Source: Oscillospiraceae bacterium (GTDB lineage Bacteria; Bacillota; Clostridia; Oscillospirales; UBA644). Taken from it: a stretch of 64,000 nucleotides of DNA. This document shows positions 26,178 through 35,843 of the stretch, piece after piece. Position numbers and translations under genes: made by a program. The stretch is from positions 1 to 64,000 of the forward strand of contig CACZQB010000055.1 in NCBI GenBank assembly GCA_902783255.1, written 5' to 3'. Below the pieces are notes generated by a model that was not told where the DNA came from, did no database searches, and was given only the letters and a program-made list of their open reading frames with translations. Each line of letters starts with the position of its first letter. The stretch's first letter is position 1.

Positions 26178-27086
26178 ATGAAAAACAAAACAAGCTCCCT
26201 TGCACGCAAGAAAAAGTTTGAGAACCTTGACCTTATAGTATTCCTCGGTCCGTTCCTCGTAACTTTCTTCACATTTACGGTCCTTCCCGTATTTATCTCG
26301 CTGTTTATCAGTCTTACGAACTTCAATATGCTGGAAATGCCCGAATTTGTCGGACTTGCCAACTACCAGAAGCTCTTCCTTAACGACGATATTTTCTCGC
26401 TTGCCATTCAGAACACGTTTATTCTCGCTATCGTAACAGGCCCCGTAAGCTACATCATATGCTTTGGTCTTGCATGGCTTATAAACGAAGTTCCCGCAAA
26501 GCCCCGTGCGTTCCTTACTCTTCTTTTCTACGCACCCTCTCTTTCGGGCGGTTTCGGCTTTGTATGGCAGCTGCTTTTCTCAGGCGACCGTTACGGCTAC
26601 ATCAACGGTCTTCTGCTCAACCTCGGCGTTATAACAGACCCGATACTGTTCCTCAAAGACCCCAACTACATGTTCGGCGTCTGCGTGGTAATCGTTCTGT
26701 GGCAGGCGCTCGGTACAACGTTCCTTACCTTTATCGCCGGTCTTCAGACTGTCGACCGTTCTCTTTACGAAGCGGCAGCCGTTGACGGTATAAAGAACAG
26801 ATGGCAGGAGCTTTACTTCGTAACGCTTCCCTCAATGCGCGGACAGCTGCTTTTCGGCGCTATCCTTAACGTTACGGGTTCTTTCGGTATCGGCGGCGTA
26901 ATCACTCAAGTATTCGGATTCCCGACGACTGACTACGCGCTTCACACCATCATGCACCATCTTGACGACTACGGCGGAGTCCGTTTTGAAATGGGCTACG
27001 CGTGCGCGATAGCAACGCTTCTGTTCATCATCTCGTTTACGATGAACAAGCTGTTCCAGTTCGTGCTTGGTCGTATCGGTAAGTAA
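26178..27086 (+). CDS. ABC sugar transporter permease, MalF-type (first pair)
   Basis: The 302-residue membrane protein has six predicted helices and the EAA loop EAAAVDGIKNRWQELYFVTLP that contacts the ATPase. It belongs to the carbohydrate-uptake-1 permease family (MalF/UgpA). The ATG at 26178 is chosen because GGAGG lies 7 bases ahead; an upstream in-frame ATG overlaps the binding-protein stop. With the next gene it would form the channel for the large binding protein. No ATPase gene is in the operon, so a shared MsmX-like ATPase encoded elsewhere is expected. Confidence 0.9.
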   Translation: MKNKTSSLARKKKFENLDLIVFLGPFLVTFFTFTVLPVFISLFISLTNFNMLEMPEFVGLANYQKLFLNDDIFSLAIQNTFILAIVTGPVSYIICFGLAWLINEVPAKPRAFLTLLFYAPSLSGGFGFVWQLLFSGDRYGYINGLLLNLGVITDPILFLKDPNYMFGVCVVIVLWQALGTTFLTFIAGLQTVDRSLYEAAAVDGIKNRWQELYFVTLPSMRGQLLFGAILNVTGSFGIGGVITQVFGFPTTDYALHTIMHHLDDYGGVRFEMGYACAIATLLFIISFTMNKLFQFVLGRIGK

Positions 27087-27107
27087 TGAGGAAAAGGAGG
27101 TTTTATC

Positions 27108-28085
27108 ATGGCTGAAAAATTAGAAGATGAAGTTCAGGTAGTATATAAAAATCCAAAACCCCTTTTCGGTATCATAAAGCGCAGACCGAAATACGACGAA
27201 AACGGCCATCTTATATATTATAAGAAGAAAAAGCTGTTCAAGTATAACAGGGTAAACAGATCGTTCGGCGGCGACCTTACGATGTTCGCGTTCCTTCTCA
27301 TTGCGGGCGCATTTATGGCGTTCCCTCTCGTATACGCGATTTCGCAGTCGCTCAAACCGCTCCATGAGCTGTGGCTTTTCCCGCCGAACCTCATAGTTAA
27401 GAACCCGACCTTCAAAAACTACATAGATCTTTTCAACATAATGTCCAACTCGCTCGTTCCGATGTCGAAATATCTGTTCAACACGATATTCATCACGCTC
27501 GTCGGTACGCTGCTCAGAACAATATCCGCCTCGATGTGCGCATACCCCGTATCGAAGCGTCAGTTCAGAGGCAAAAACTTCATATTCCAGATAGTTACCC
27601 TTTCGCTTATGTTTGCGGCTCCGGCGGCAACGATAGCAAACTATATCATCATGGCCAACCTCGGCTGGATCGATACTTATTATGCCATTCTTATTCCGGC
27701 GCTCGGCAACTCGACCGCTATGTATCTCGTAAAACAGTTCATCGATCAGTTCCCCGACTCCGTTCTCGAAGCCGCCCGTATAGACGGCGCGGGAGAATTC
27801 AGAATATTCTGGCAGATACTTATGCCTTCCATCAAACCCGCATGGATGACCCTTATAGTATTCGCGGTTCAGGATTTCTGGAACATGGGTTCCTCAATAT
27901 TCATCTATCGCGAAGAGCTTAAAACACTCGGCTACGCTCTTTCTCAGATTGCTGCGGCAGGTATCGCAAGAGCAGGCGTTTCAACTGCGGTTTCAATAGT
28001 AATGATGATAGTTCCGGTTATTACATTCGTCATCACGCAGTCGAACATTCTCGAAACGATGTCCACCTCGGGCATGAAAGACTGA
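27108..28085 (+). CDS. ABC sugar transporter permease, MalG-type (first pair)
   Basis: The 325-residue permease is of the MalG/UgpE type. About 55 mostly charged residues precede the first membrane helix, a longer cytoplasmic N-terminus than usual (around 15-25). The EAA loop is EAARIDGAGEFRIFWQILMP. It ends with a helix and VITQSNILETMSTSGMKD. An AGGAGG site lies 8 bases ahead of the ATG. It pairs with the preceding MalF-type subunit. Confidence 0.9.
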   Translation: MAEKLEDEVQVVYKNPKPLFGIIKRRPKYDENGHLIYYKKKKLFKYNRVNRSFGGDLTMFAFLLIAGAFMAFPLVYAISQSLKPLHELWLFPPNLIVKNPTFKNYIDLFNIMSNSLVPMSKYLFNTIFITLVGTLLRTISASMCAYPVSKRQFRGKNFIFQIVTLSLMFAAPAATIANYIIMANLGWIDTYYAILIPALGNSTAMYLVKQFIDQFPDSVLEAARIDGAGEFRIFWQILMPSIKPAWMTLIVFAVQDFWNMGSSIFIYREELKTLGYALSQIAAAGIARAGVSTAVSIVMMIVPVITFVITQSNILETMSTSGMKD

Positions 28086-28101
28086 TGAAAGGAGAAGAAA
28101 G

Positions 28102-29715
28102 ATGAAAAACGGATTTCTTAAAACCGCGCTTACACTTGTTCTCCTTGCGGCAATGACCGTTACGGTCGCTCTTCCCGCGCTTGCCCTTCCGATAAACTCG
28201 GATATCGCCGACAACTATATTTACAACTACAACAGACAACCCGTGCAGGCTCCTCTGGCGTATAAAGCGATAAGAGTTATCGGTTATGAGGATCTCGGTC
28301 TTGACAGACAGTTCCAGCCCTCCGATATCTATGTAAGAGGCGACTACCTTTATATAGTAGATAAAGGCGGAAACAGAGTTATCGTTCTTGACCAGAATTA
28401 TCAGGTAGTTTCGATAATTTCAGAGCTTAAAAACGCGCCGGCGCTTTACGCTTACATTCCCGGCAAAACAAATTCGGACGGTTCCCCTTTCCAGGACTCC
28501 GAAATGCTTTCTCACAACAAAAACACATTCTACGCTCCCGAAGGAATTTACGTTGACGAAGACGGTCTTATTTATGTTGCCGATACGCAAAACAGAAGAA
28601 TCGTTATGTGCGACATAAACGGAAACGTTCAGAATGTTATTCAGGGCGTTCGCGTAGACGTTATAAACGATTATGCGTTCAAACCCGTAAAGATCGTTGT
28701 GGACAGAACAGGTTCGTTCCTCGTAATCGGCTATGCCGTAAACAGAGGACTTCTCGAAATCGACAGTGACGGCACATTTCGTTCGTTTGTCGGCGCTCCC
28801 CCGGTAACATACAACGCTGCAGACTGGTTCTGGCGTGTGATCGCTACCGAAGAGCAGAAAAAGCAGCTCGTCAAATATGTTCCTACCGAATACAGCAACA
28901 TAAACATTGACGACCGCGGCTTTATTTACGCTACCATAAGCACTATCAGCGCTCCCGAGCTTCTGACGGCTATCGCGGGCAACAGTGTTTCAGGCGCACT
29001 TGCTCCTGTCAAGAAACTTTCTCCGGCAGGTTCGGACGTACTGAGGCGTACGGGCAAATATCCGCCCGTAGGCGACCTTATGTTCTTCTTCAACTCATCG
29101 CCTCAGATAGTTGACGTTGCCGTGGATGACGAAAGCGGCAGATACACGATCATCGACTCCCGTTCAGGCCGTTTCTTCACATACGACCCCGACGGAAACC
29201 TGCTTTACATGGGCGGCGGATCAAGCACCGACCAGAACGGCAGATTCAGAACGGCAAACTCGATAGCGATCAGAGGCGAACACATAATCATCTCCGACGT
29301 CGGCAACAAGTCGATCACGGTTTACGAAACGACCGAATATGCAAGACTCATCAACTCAGCCGTTTCATCAAACGCCGCAGGACGATTTGAAGAAGCAGCC
29401 GATTACTGGGATAAGGTTACAACGTTCAACTCCAATATGTATATCGCCTATATCGGTCTGGGCAAGGCTGAAATGCGTCAGGCAATGGCAAATTACGACG
29501 AAACAAGATTTGACCATTACGAAAACGCCCTTGTTTACTTCTCTAAGGCGACCGAAAAAGAAAATTATTCAAAAGCCTACGGCGAACTCAGAAAAGAAGA
29601 GCTTTCAAAGAACTTCTCGTTCATCTTTATAGGCATAATAATAATAATTGTAGGCATTATCGTATTGTATTTCGTTCGCAAATCACTTAAAAAGAAGAAA
29701 AGGGGGGCTAAATAA
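28102..29715 (+). CDS. Membrane-anchored NHL-repeat/TPR protein
   Basis: The 537-residue protein has a cleavable-looking signal peptide (hydrophobic core ending LPALA). At least five NHL-type beta-propeller blades follow between about residues 60 and 410, for example GIYVDEDGLIYVADTQNRRI and IAIRGEHIIISDVGNKSIT. A helical TPR-like stretch spans about 415-500, and a C-terminal helix FIGIIIIIVGIIVLYFV precedes a Lys-rich cytoplasmic tail. The propeller and TPR therefore lie outside the cell. Such a protein could organise the binding protein, lipoprotein and transporters or bind ligand itself; no enzymatic residues stand out. Its stop directly abuts the start of the Yip1 gene. Confidence 0.82.
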   Translation: MKNGFLKTALTLVLLAAMTVTVALPALALPINSDIADNYIYNYNRQPVQAPLAYKAIRVIGYEDLGLDRQFQPSDIYVRGDYLYIVDKGGNRVIVLDQNYQVVSIISELKNAPALYAYIPGKTNSDGSPFQDSEMLSHNKNTFYAPEGIYVDEDGLIYVADTQNRRIVMCDINGNVQNVIQGVRVDVINDYAFKPVKIVVDRTGSFLVIGYAVNRGLLEIDSDGTFRSFVGAPPVTYNAADWFWRVIATEEQKKQLVKYVPTEYSNINIDDRGFIYATISTISAPELLTAIAGNSVSGALAPVKKLSPAGSDVLRRTGKYPPVGDLMFFFNSSPQIVDVAVDDESGRYTIIDSRSGRFFTYDPDGNLLYMGGGSSTDQNGRFRTANSIAIRGEHIIISDVGNKSITVYETTEYARLINSAVSSNAAGRFEEAADYWDKVTTFNSNMYIAYIGLGKAEMRQAMANYDETRFDHYENALVYFSKATEKENYSKAYGELRKEELSKNFSFIFIGIIIIIVGIIVLYFVRKSLKKKKRGAK

Positions 29716-30396
29716 ATGAAATCTATCGGAGAGATCGCGAAAAGCCTGGGCACCGGCATAGTTACGATGTTCAAACGCCTTCCGTTTGCGTTTTACATTC
29801 TCGCGCACCCGTTCGACGGTTTTTACGAACTGAAAAACGACCCGCGCAGACATAATCTTCCCGGCGCCGTCTTCCTTTTCCTTGTTCTTGCTCTTACATC
29901 TATAATGAAAAGACAGCTTACCGGTTATCTTTTCACCGAACCGTTCGCTCAGATGAACCTGAACGTGCCATATGAAATCGCAATCGCAGTTCTTCCGTTC
30001 ATCCTCTTTATAATAGCAAACTGGTGCTTTACCTCACTTATGGACGGCGACGGTAAATTCAGAGATATCTTTACCGCCACAGCATACGCAACGATACCGA
30101 TGTCGATATGCAATCTTCTTGCGATACCGCTGTCGAATTTCGTTACGATTTCCGAGTCGGGTATGTATAATTTCGTTGTCGCCTTCGGTTACGTATGGTG
30201 CTACGGAATGGTATTCATAGGCATGCTCGTTACTCATCAGTATACCGTTAAAAAAGCTATCGCCACCGCTATTCTTTCAATAGTGGGCATGGCTGTTATA
30301 GCATTCATAATCGTTCTTATAGCATTCCTTGTAACTCAGGTAGCAGGTTTCGTTATCCAGCTTTACACGGAAATCAGCTTCAGATTGAACGAGTAA
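29716..30396 (+). CDS. Yip1-family integral membrane protein
   Basis: The 226-residue protein has about five membrane helices. An N-terminal amphipathic region is followed by HPFDGFYELKNDPRRHN, a motif I associate with bacterial Yip1-domain proteins found beside DUF5696 transporter loci. The role is unknown; Yip1 proteins in eukaryotes act in vesicle traffic, which says little here. It starts immediately after the NHL gene with AGGGGGG as ribosome site, so it is translationally coupled to it. Likely partner of the NHL membrane anchor or of the transporters. Confidence 0.8.
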   Translation: MKSIGEIAKSLGTGIVTMFKRLPFAFYILAHPFDGFYELKNDPRRHNLPGAVFLFLVLALTSIMKRQLTGYLFTEPFAQMNLNVPYEIAIAVLPFILFIIANWCFTSLMDGDGKFRDIFTATAYATIPMSICNLLAIPLSNFVTISESGMYNFVVAFGYVWCYGMVFIGMLVTHQYTVKKAIATAILSIVGMAVIAFIIVLIAFLVTQVAGFVIQLYTEISFRLNE

Positions 30397-30411
30397 GGAG
30401 GAGAAGATTAA

Positions 30412-33390
30412 ATGAAAAAAATAATTTCTGTTTTTCTTGCGTTTGTCCTCTTCCTTTCATCCGTTTCCGTCCTTGCGGCATGCGGAACAGACAAGGCCGA
30501 CGATGAGCCCGAATATATCAGCGAGGATATGCGTCTTGAGCATATTGCGAAACTCGAAGAAGGCGGCGTTGTAATAGCCGAAAACGTAAAGAGCGTTCAT
30601 CACGACGAAGAAAACGACGTTGATATCGTTGAATATACGTGGACGGTAGATCCCGCATACGCTACGCCTGTGGGCAAAGAAGTTTCAAACTACTCATATA
30701 CCGATGAAAACGGCAACAACATTGCTGTAAAACTCGGTATCACGAATATGAGTAAAATAATGGAAAACGACAGATTCATTCTTTATATGTGCCTAACCCC
30801 CGGCAAGATAGACATTGAGCAGCAGGGCGGTTCGGTAACGGACTTTGCGGTCTACGATAAAGAAACGAAACACGTTTACCATTCAAACAGCAACTTTGAA
30901 CCGAACTCAACTTATGCAAACGTAAAAGCTCCTTCAAAGGACGTAAAGGGCTCTCCGGATATGAACGTCCTCAACCCGATAGTTTCGTCCCTTGCAATAG
31001 AAGCTTACGACGTTGCAAACAAGAGATATGAATTCAACTTCCGCCAGCACTGCCTTGAAGATCTTCGTATTCAGGTAGTAAAAATGGCAGACAACAAATT
31101 AAGGGTAATATACACCATCGGTAACGACCCGGATAAAGACCTCGTTCCTCCCGTAATTACCGTTGAAACATATCAGTGGCTTGAAGAACGCCTTGCTACC
31201 CATACCGAGCTTAACGAAAAAGGCACTAAAACGCTCGGTGAGGAAAAGATGGGCGACCTTATCACAAACTACAAATACGTTACCCCCGAAAACCTCGACC
31301 TTGAAGACAGAGAACGTCTTATCAAAAATTATCCTCTGCTTGACGCGATCCCGATGTATATCGTGCGTGTTCTTAACACAAGACAGAAAAAGATCGTAAA
31401 AGAAGCTATGGAACTTGCCGGCTTTACGGTAGACATGCTTAAGAGAGAGATGGAACTTGTTGAGTATTCCGGACCGGAACGTGCAGTTATGTTTACGATC
31501 CCTCTCGATCTTACCCTTACGGAAAAAGGACTTACGGTAAACATCGATTCATCGCTCATTCAGGCGCCTTCGAAGCAGAAAATGTATAAGATCTCGCTTC
31601 TGCGCTCTTTCGGTTCGATGATAAACACTTCAAAGCTTACCAATCCCCCCTATATCATCACCTGCGACGGTTCGGGCGCGTTTATGCCCGCGACCGGCTA
31701 CGTAACACAGTCTGTATACACCGCAAGAATTTACGGTGAAGACCTTACGTTCCAGAGCGAATCAAAAACGACCAAAATGATGCAGATCGTTTCTCCGTAT
31801 CTTTTCTACGACAGATCGGACTACGGCGGAATCATGGAAATTCTTGAAAGCGGCACAGCACAGGCGTTTGCTACCGCAAGACCTTCCAACAGCACAAACA
31901 ACCCCGGCGCTTCGATAAACTACGACCTTATTTATTCCGAACGTGACTACCGAACATACTCCGGCGGTCAGTCGAACAGCTCGTCGGCTGTCGTTTCGAC
32001 CGACAACTCCTCTTCGGGCGTTGTTCTTTCAAAGGAAAAACAGGTCGCAAACTTCCAGGTAAGCTATTTCTTCACTCCCGGTAACCTGACATATTCCGAC
32101 TACGCGAAGATGTACAGAGATTACCTTATCGATAAAGGAATACTTCCCGCAGAAACGGTTGCCAAAGGCACAAAAACACCGTTCTATCTTGAAGCGATCG
32201 GCGCGATCAACAAAAACGAATCTGTCGGCGGTCTTCCCGTTGACGCAACAAAGGCTCTTACAAGCTATTCGGAACTCAAAGAGATCGTTCAGTCCCTCGT
32301 TGACGCGGGAGTTGCGAACATAAACGTCCGTTATCTCTACTGGTCAAACGAAGGCTACTACAACACGGTATCCAGTGTTCCCGCCCTTATGAGCGAAATG
32401 GGCAGCAGATCGGAGCTTAACGACCTCGTTTCCTACATGAAGTCAAACAACATCGGCTTCTATCCTTCCGCCGATTTCCTCTATATTTATAAAGACAAAC
32501 TTACAGACTCGCTCAACTATACAAACGATGCGGCACGTCGTCTTGACATGCGTGTTGCAAGAGTATACAAGAGAAGTCTTTCAACGGGCAGAACTACCAC
32601 TGACGCTGATTATACGCAAACTGTCCTTAACCCCGGCATAATTCCTTCGCTTGCAAAATCCTATAAGGCCGAATTTGAGAAGATCATAGATAACAAGCAG
32701 ATTTCTCTCGGCGAGATCGGCAGAGACCTCAACTCAAACTACAGAGTAGGTCATATCATGAACAGAACCCAGGCTCTCGAAGCTCAGCTCGAAGCATTGG
32801 AGCTTTTCTACAACGACGGCTACAAGCTGCTCGTTTCTACCGGTAACGACTACACATGGAAATATGCGGATCATATCGTAAATCTTCCTATCGGCGCAAG
32901 CGAATACCTCTCTTCGACCGGTTCCATACCGTTCCTTCAGATGGTTCTTCACGGACATATTCAGTATGCCGCAGAGCCGTTCAATATTTCGGCGGACTAC
33001 GAAACGCAGCTTCTTAAATGCCTTGAAACGGGCAGCGGCGTAAACTTCCGCTGGATGTACGACGAAAACGGCGTATTCGACAACACCAAATTCTACGATT
33101 TCTACTCGCTGCACTACACCGACAGCTTCGACAGAGCAGTTGAGCTGTATAAGGAAGTCGCATCCGTTCTCGACAAAGTAACGTCCGAACCGATAACACT
33201 TCACGAAACCGCGAACGCGTATATCAAAGGCGTAACAGACGTTAACGGAGAAAAAGTAAAAATCAACAATGTATTCCATGTAATTTACGGCGACGGCGCA
33301 CTTGAGCTTTACATCAACTACAACAGTTCCGAAGTTGAAATTGAATCCGGCGCGACCGTTCCGGCACTCGGATATTTGGAGGTGAAGTAA
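30412..33390 (+). CDS. DUF5696-family lipoprotein, possible glycan-acting enzyme
   Basis: The 992-residue lipoprotein has signal MKKIISVFLAFVLFLSS and lipobox VLAAC with Cys24 as lipid anchor. The architecture suits an extracellular glycan-acting protein: a beta-rich N-terminal half (about 30-560) with a Ser/Asn-rich stretch near 520-540, then a region from about 580 that reads like a TIM barrel. Segments such as FYLEAIGAIN, VANINVRYLYWSNEGY, IGFYPSADFLYIY and KLLVSTGNDYTW look like successive strand ends, and the C-terminal part is beta-rich. I place it in DUF5696 by resemblance and by its neighbours. Catalysis is not established, and candidate acidic residues cannot be assigned without structure. 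Confidence 0.78.
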   Translation: MKKIISVFLAFVLFLSSVSVLAACGTDKADDEPEYISEDMRLEHIAKLEEGGVVIAENVKSVHHDEENDVDIVEYTWTVDPAYATPVGKEVSNYSYTDENGNNIAVKLGITNMSKIMENDRFILYMCLTPGKIDIEQQGGSVTDFAVYDKETKHVYHSNSNFEPNSTYANVKAPSKDVKGSPDMNVLNPIVSSLAIEAYDVANKRYEFNFRQHCLEDLRIQVVKMADNKLRVIYTIGNDPDKDLVPPVITVETYQWLEERLATHTELNEKGTKTLGEEKMGDLITNYKYVTPENLDLEDRERLIKNYPLLDAIPMYIVRVLNTRQKKIVKEAMELAGFTVDMLKREMELVEYSGPERAVMFTIPLDLTLTEKGLTVNIDSSLIQAPSKQKMYKISLLRSFGSMINTSKLTNPPYIITCDGSGAFMPATGYVTQSVYTARIYGEDLTFQSESKTTKMMQIVSPYLFYDRSDYGGIMEILESGTAQAFATARPSNSTNNPGASINYDLIYSERDYRTYSGGQSNSSSAVVSTDNSSSGVVLSKEKQVANFQVSYFFTPGNLTYSDYAKMYRDYLIDKGILPAETVAKGTKTPFYLEAIGAINKNESVGGLPVDATKALTSYSELKEIVQSLVDAGVANINVRYLYWSNEGYYNTVSSVPALMSEMGSRSELNDLVSYMKSNNIGFYPSADFLYIYKDKLTDSLNYTNDAARRLDMRVARVYKRSLSTGRTTTDADYTQTVLNPGIIPSLAKSYKAEFEKIIDNKQISLGEIGRDLNSNYRVGHIMNRTQALEAQLEALELFYNDGYKLLVSTGNDYTWKYADHIVNLPIGASEYLSSTGSIPFLQMVLHGHIQYAAEPFNISADYETQLLKCLETGSGVNFRWMYDENGVFDNTKFYDFYSLHYTDSFDRAVELYKEVASVLDKVTSEPITLHETANAYIKGVTDVNGEKVKINNVFHVIYGDGALELYINYNSSEVEIESGATVPALGYLEVK

Positions 33391-33391
33391 A

Positions 33392-34345
33392 ATGAGCGCA
33401 GAAGCAGCGGCAAAAAAGCCAAAAGAGATAAAGAGAGGCAAACTCTCACTCGAGCGCAAGCATAATCTTTACGGTTATATCTTCGTTCTTCCCGTAATTA
33501 TCGGTCTCGCGTTCATATACATCCCCGTTATCATCCAGTCTTTCATTTATTCCGTAAGTGAAATCAAGGTTGATGCGTCGGGCTTCCACACAATTTTCGT
33601 AGGACTCGACAACTACTACGAAGCTCTCTTTGTTGAGGCAGACTTCCTCAGAACAGTTGTTGAGTCAACGCTCGGCATCCTTGTTCAGATCCCGATAATC
33701 CTTATCTTCGCGTTCTTTATGGCAAATGTTCTTAACCAGAACTTCAAAGGAAGAACCGTAGCCCGCGTTATCTTCTTCATCCCCGTTGTTATTTCAACAG
33801 GTATTATCGCCCAGTTTGAAAACATGAGCTCAATGCTTGACGTATACAGCTCTTCGGAAAAGATGGATATAGGCAGCGCTTCGGGTATGGCAAACGTCTT
33901 CAACTATCAGCAGCTCAGACAGCTCGTAGTTGTTGTTTTGCAGAATAACGACTTTGCAAACGTTGTTCTCGGCGCGGTAGACGGACTTTACAGCGTTATC
34001 ACTTCTTCCGGCGTTCAGATGCTCGTATTCCTTTCCGGTCTGCAGTCGATCTCAACTTCAATGTATGAGGCGGCTACGGTCGAAGGCGCAACGGCATGGG
34101 AAACTTTCTGGAAGATATCCTTCCCCATGATAAGCCCGCTTATTCTTGTTAACCTTATCTATACCGTTATAGATATGTTCCTCAAGGCGGAAAACCCGGC
34201 GGTCAAGATGATTAATGAAGAGCTGAGCAACGCGAGTGAGTATGCTCTCGCATCCGCGTTCTCATGGATCTACATGCTTGTAGTTCTTGTCTTCGTAGGC
34301 ATCGTTGTTCTTCTCGTCCGCAAACTCATCATTTATCAGGATTAA
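33392..34345 (+). CDS. ABC sugar transporter permease, MalF-type (second pair)
   Basis: The 317-residue permease has an N-terminal basic segment (KKPKEIKRGKLSLERKHN), six helices and the EAA loop EAATVEGATAWETFWKISFP. Between about residues 140 and 207 there is a long polar external loop, clearly longer than the same loop of the first MalF-type subunit. It could dock the NHL or DUF5696 protein. A ribosome site GGAGGTG overlaps the end of the preceding gene. It pairs with the next gene. Confidence 0.88.
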   Translation: MSAEAAAKKPKEIKRGKLSLERKHNLYGYIFVLPVIIGLAFIYIPVIIQSFIYSVSEIKVDASGFHTIFVGLDNYYEALFVEADFLRTVVESTLGILVQIPIILIFAFFMANVLNQNFKGRTVARVIFFIPVVISTGIIAQFENMSSMLDVYSSSEKMDIGSASGMANVFNYQQLRQLVVVVLQNNDFANVVLGAVDGLYSVITSSGVQMLVFLSGLQSISTSMYEAATVEGATAWETFWKISFPMISPLILVNLIYTVIDMFLKAENPAVKMINEELSNASEYALASAFSWIYMLVVLVFVGIVVLLVRKLIIYQD

Positions 34346-34357
34346 GGAGGGAAGAAA

Positions 34358-35353
34358 ATGAGACAAATCAACTACGTTGTAGAAGGTAAAGAGCACGAAA
34401 AGCGCAACTTTATCGAAAATCTTCTCGCAAAACTCAATCCCACCAAATATGCTGATTTCAGCTGGGAAAGATGGAAAAGAAAGAACTTTAATCTCAAAGG
34501 CGTAGGCAAATTCCTCTGGTCAATCGCAAGATTCATAATCATCGTAGGTATATCCTTCATGATCCTTTATCCGTTCGTTGTCAAGGTCATCGTTTCGGGC
34601 ATGTCCACGGCGGACCTTGAAGATAAAACGGTTATGTTTATCCCCCGCGAAGGCTCAACGTATTTCTGGCAGCGCGCTATACAGAATATCCAGTATTGGC
34701 AGGCGCTCATAAATTCGGCGCTCCTCTCACTGATAACCGCTGTGCTTCAGATGCTTGTAAGCTGTCTTGCCGGCTACGGATTTGCAAGATTCAACTTCAA
34801 GGGCAGAAACATTCTCTTCTTCCTCATCATTCTCACTCTTATCATTCCTCCGCAGACTATCATGCTTCCGCTGTATGTCCGTTTCAGATATTTCATCGGA
34901 AACATCTCGATAATCGACTCTATCTGGCCGATGGCGGTAATGTCCGCTACGGGTCTCGGTCTTAAAAACGGTCTTTATATCTACCTTATGCGTCAGTTCT
35001 TCAGAGGACTTCCGAAGGCGCTCGACGAGGCTGCATATATCGACGGCGCAGGCCCGTTCCGCACATTCTTCTCGGTAATGCTTCCGAACGCGGGCAACAT
35101 GATGATCACCGTTTTCCTCTTCTCCTTCACATGGCAGTGGACGGATACAACGTATAACAGCATGCTTGTTCCGAATATGGTAATTCTTTCAAATACCGTA
35201 ACGAACGTTACAAAGGGCGTTTCGGAGCTTATCCAGCAGCAGACACTCTACGATACGGCTTCGATCCTTATGATATTCCCGCTCTTGATAGTATTCCTCT
35301 TTGCTCAGAGATACTTCATTCAGGGTATCGAAAGATCCGGCCTTGTAGAATAA
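34358..35353 (+). CDS. ABC sugar transporter permease, MalG-type (second pair)
   Basis: The 331-residue permease of the MalG/LacG type has a charged N-terminal region of about 55 residues, six helices and the EAA loop DEAAYIDGAGPFRTFFSVMLP. It ends in QRYFIQGIERSGLVE, the usual MalG C-terminus. It is the last gene of the operon, closed by a terminator 47 bases later. No second binding protein accompanies this pair. Confidence 0.9.
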   Translation: MRQINYVVEGKEHEKRNFIENLLAKLNPTKYADFSWERWKRKNFNLKGVGKFLWSIARFIIIVGISFMILYPFVVKVIVSGMSTADLEDKTVMFIPREGSTYFWQRAIQNIQYWQALINSALLSLITAVLQMLVSCLAGYGFARFNFKGRNILFFLIILTLIIPPQTIMLPLYVRFRYFIGNISIIDSIWPMAVMSATGLGLKNGLYIYLMRQFFRGLPKALDEAAYIDGAGPFRTFFSVMLPNAGNMMITVFLFSFTWQWTDTTYNSMLVPNMVILSNTVTNVTKGVSELIQQQTLYDTASILMIFPLLIVFLFAQRYFIQGIERSGLVE

Positions 35354-35399
35354 TCAGATCATTCCGGACTCATTGTATTATATATTCGGAAAACATCAA

Positions 35400-35432
35400 A
35401 AAAACCGCTTCGTTTTTCGGAGCGGTTTTTTC
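35400..35432 (+). terminator. Rho-independent terminator after the transporter operon
   Basis: AAAACCGCT (35401-35409) pairs with AGCGGTTTT (35421-35429), followed by TTT. It ends the eight-gene operon. Confidence 0.85.
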
Positions 35433-35843
35433 TGCAATAATTGTAAGAAATAGCTTTTTCTGATCCGGAAGAACGGTAACTGAACCCATTGTTCAAACCG
35501 AATATTACAATAATTACGACAAATATCTATATGTTGTGGTTTTGATTTATTTCAATACTACATATATTATTACAATTTTGAGATCAGCAAAATTTATCTC
35601 AAAAACGCTGAAAAAGTGTGATTTTATCGGCGTTTTGCGCAAATCGGGAAAAAACGGTGAAATTCAGGAATTGTAATATATTACAACGAAAAAATCATAA
35701 GTTTTCCACTGCATTCCATTGTAATTTTACGGAAAAACAGCCGATTTTATGTGCAACCTGCACATTTTAAGCAATTAATAATTAAAATAAATTGTGAAAA
35801 CATACAAATTACACCCCTTATTGAAAAAAATTACAAAAAGGGG
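35433..35843. promoter_or_regulatory. AT-rich regulatory region with repeated TGTAAT/ATTACA words
   Basis: No gene is credible here. Seven copies of TGTAAT or its complement ATTACA occur between 35504 and the promoter (35504, 35569, 35671/35681 as a palindrome, 35720, 35808, 35830), with another at 35862 touching the -10. Base composition alone would give about one. The best site is the exact 16-base palindrome TTGTAATATATTACAA at 35671-35686. The pattern suggests binding sites for a dimeric regulator of the giant secreted protein gene. Confidence 0.5.
35671..35686. promoter_or_regulatory. Perfect 16-base palindrome, candidate operator
   Basis: TTGTAATATATTACAA is identical to its own reverse complement. 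It lies about 175 bases upstream of the promoter -35, and half-site variants (TATTACAA at 35503 and 35568) occur further upstream. Confidence 0.5.
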
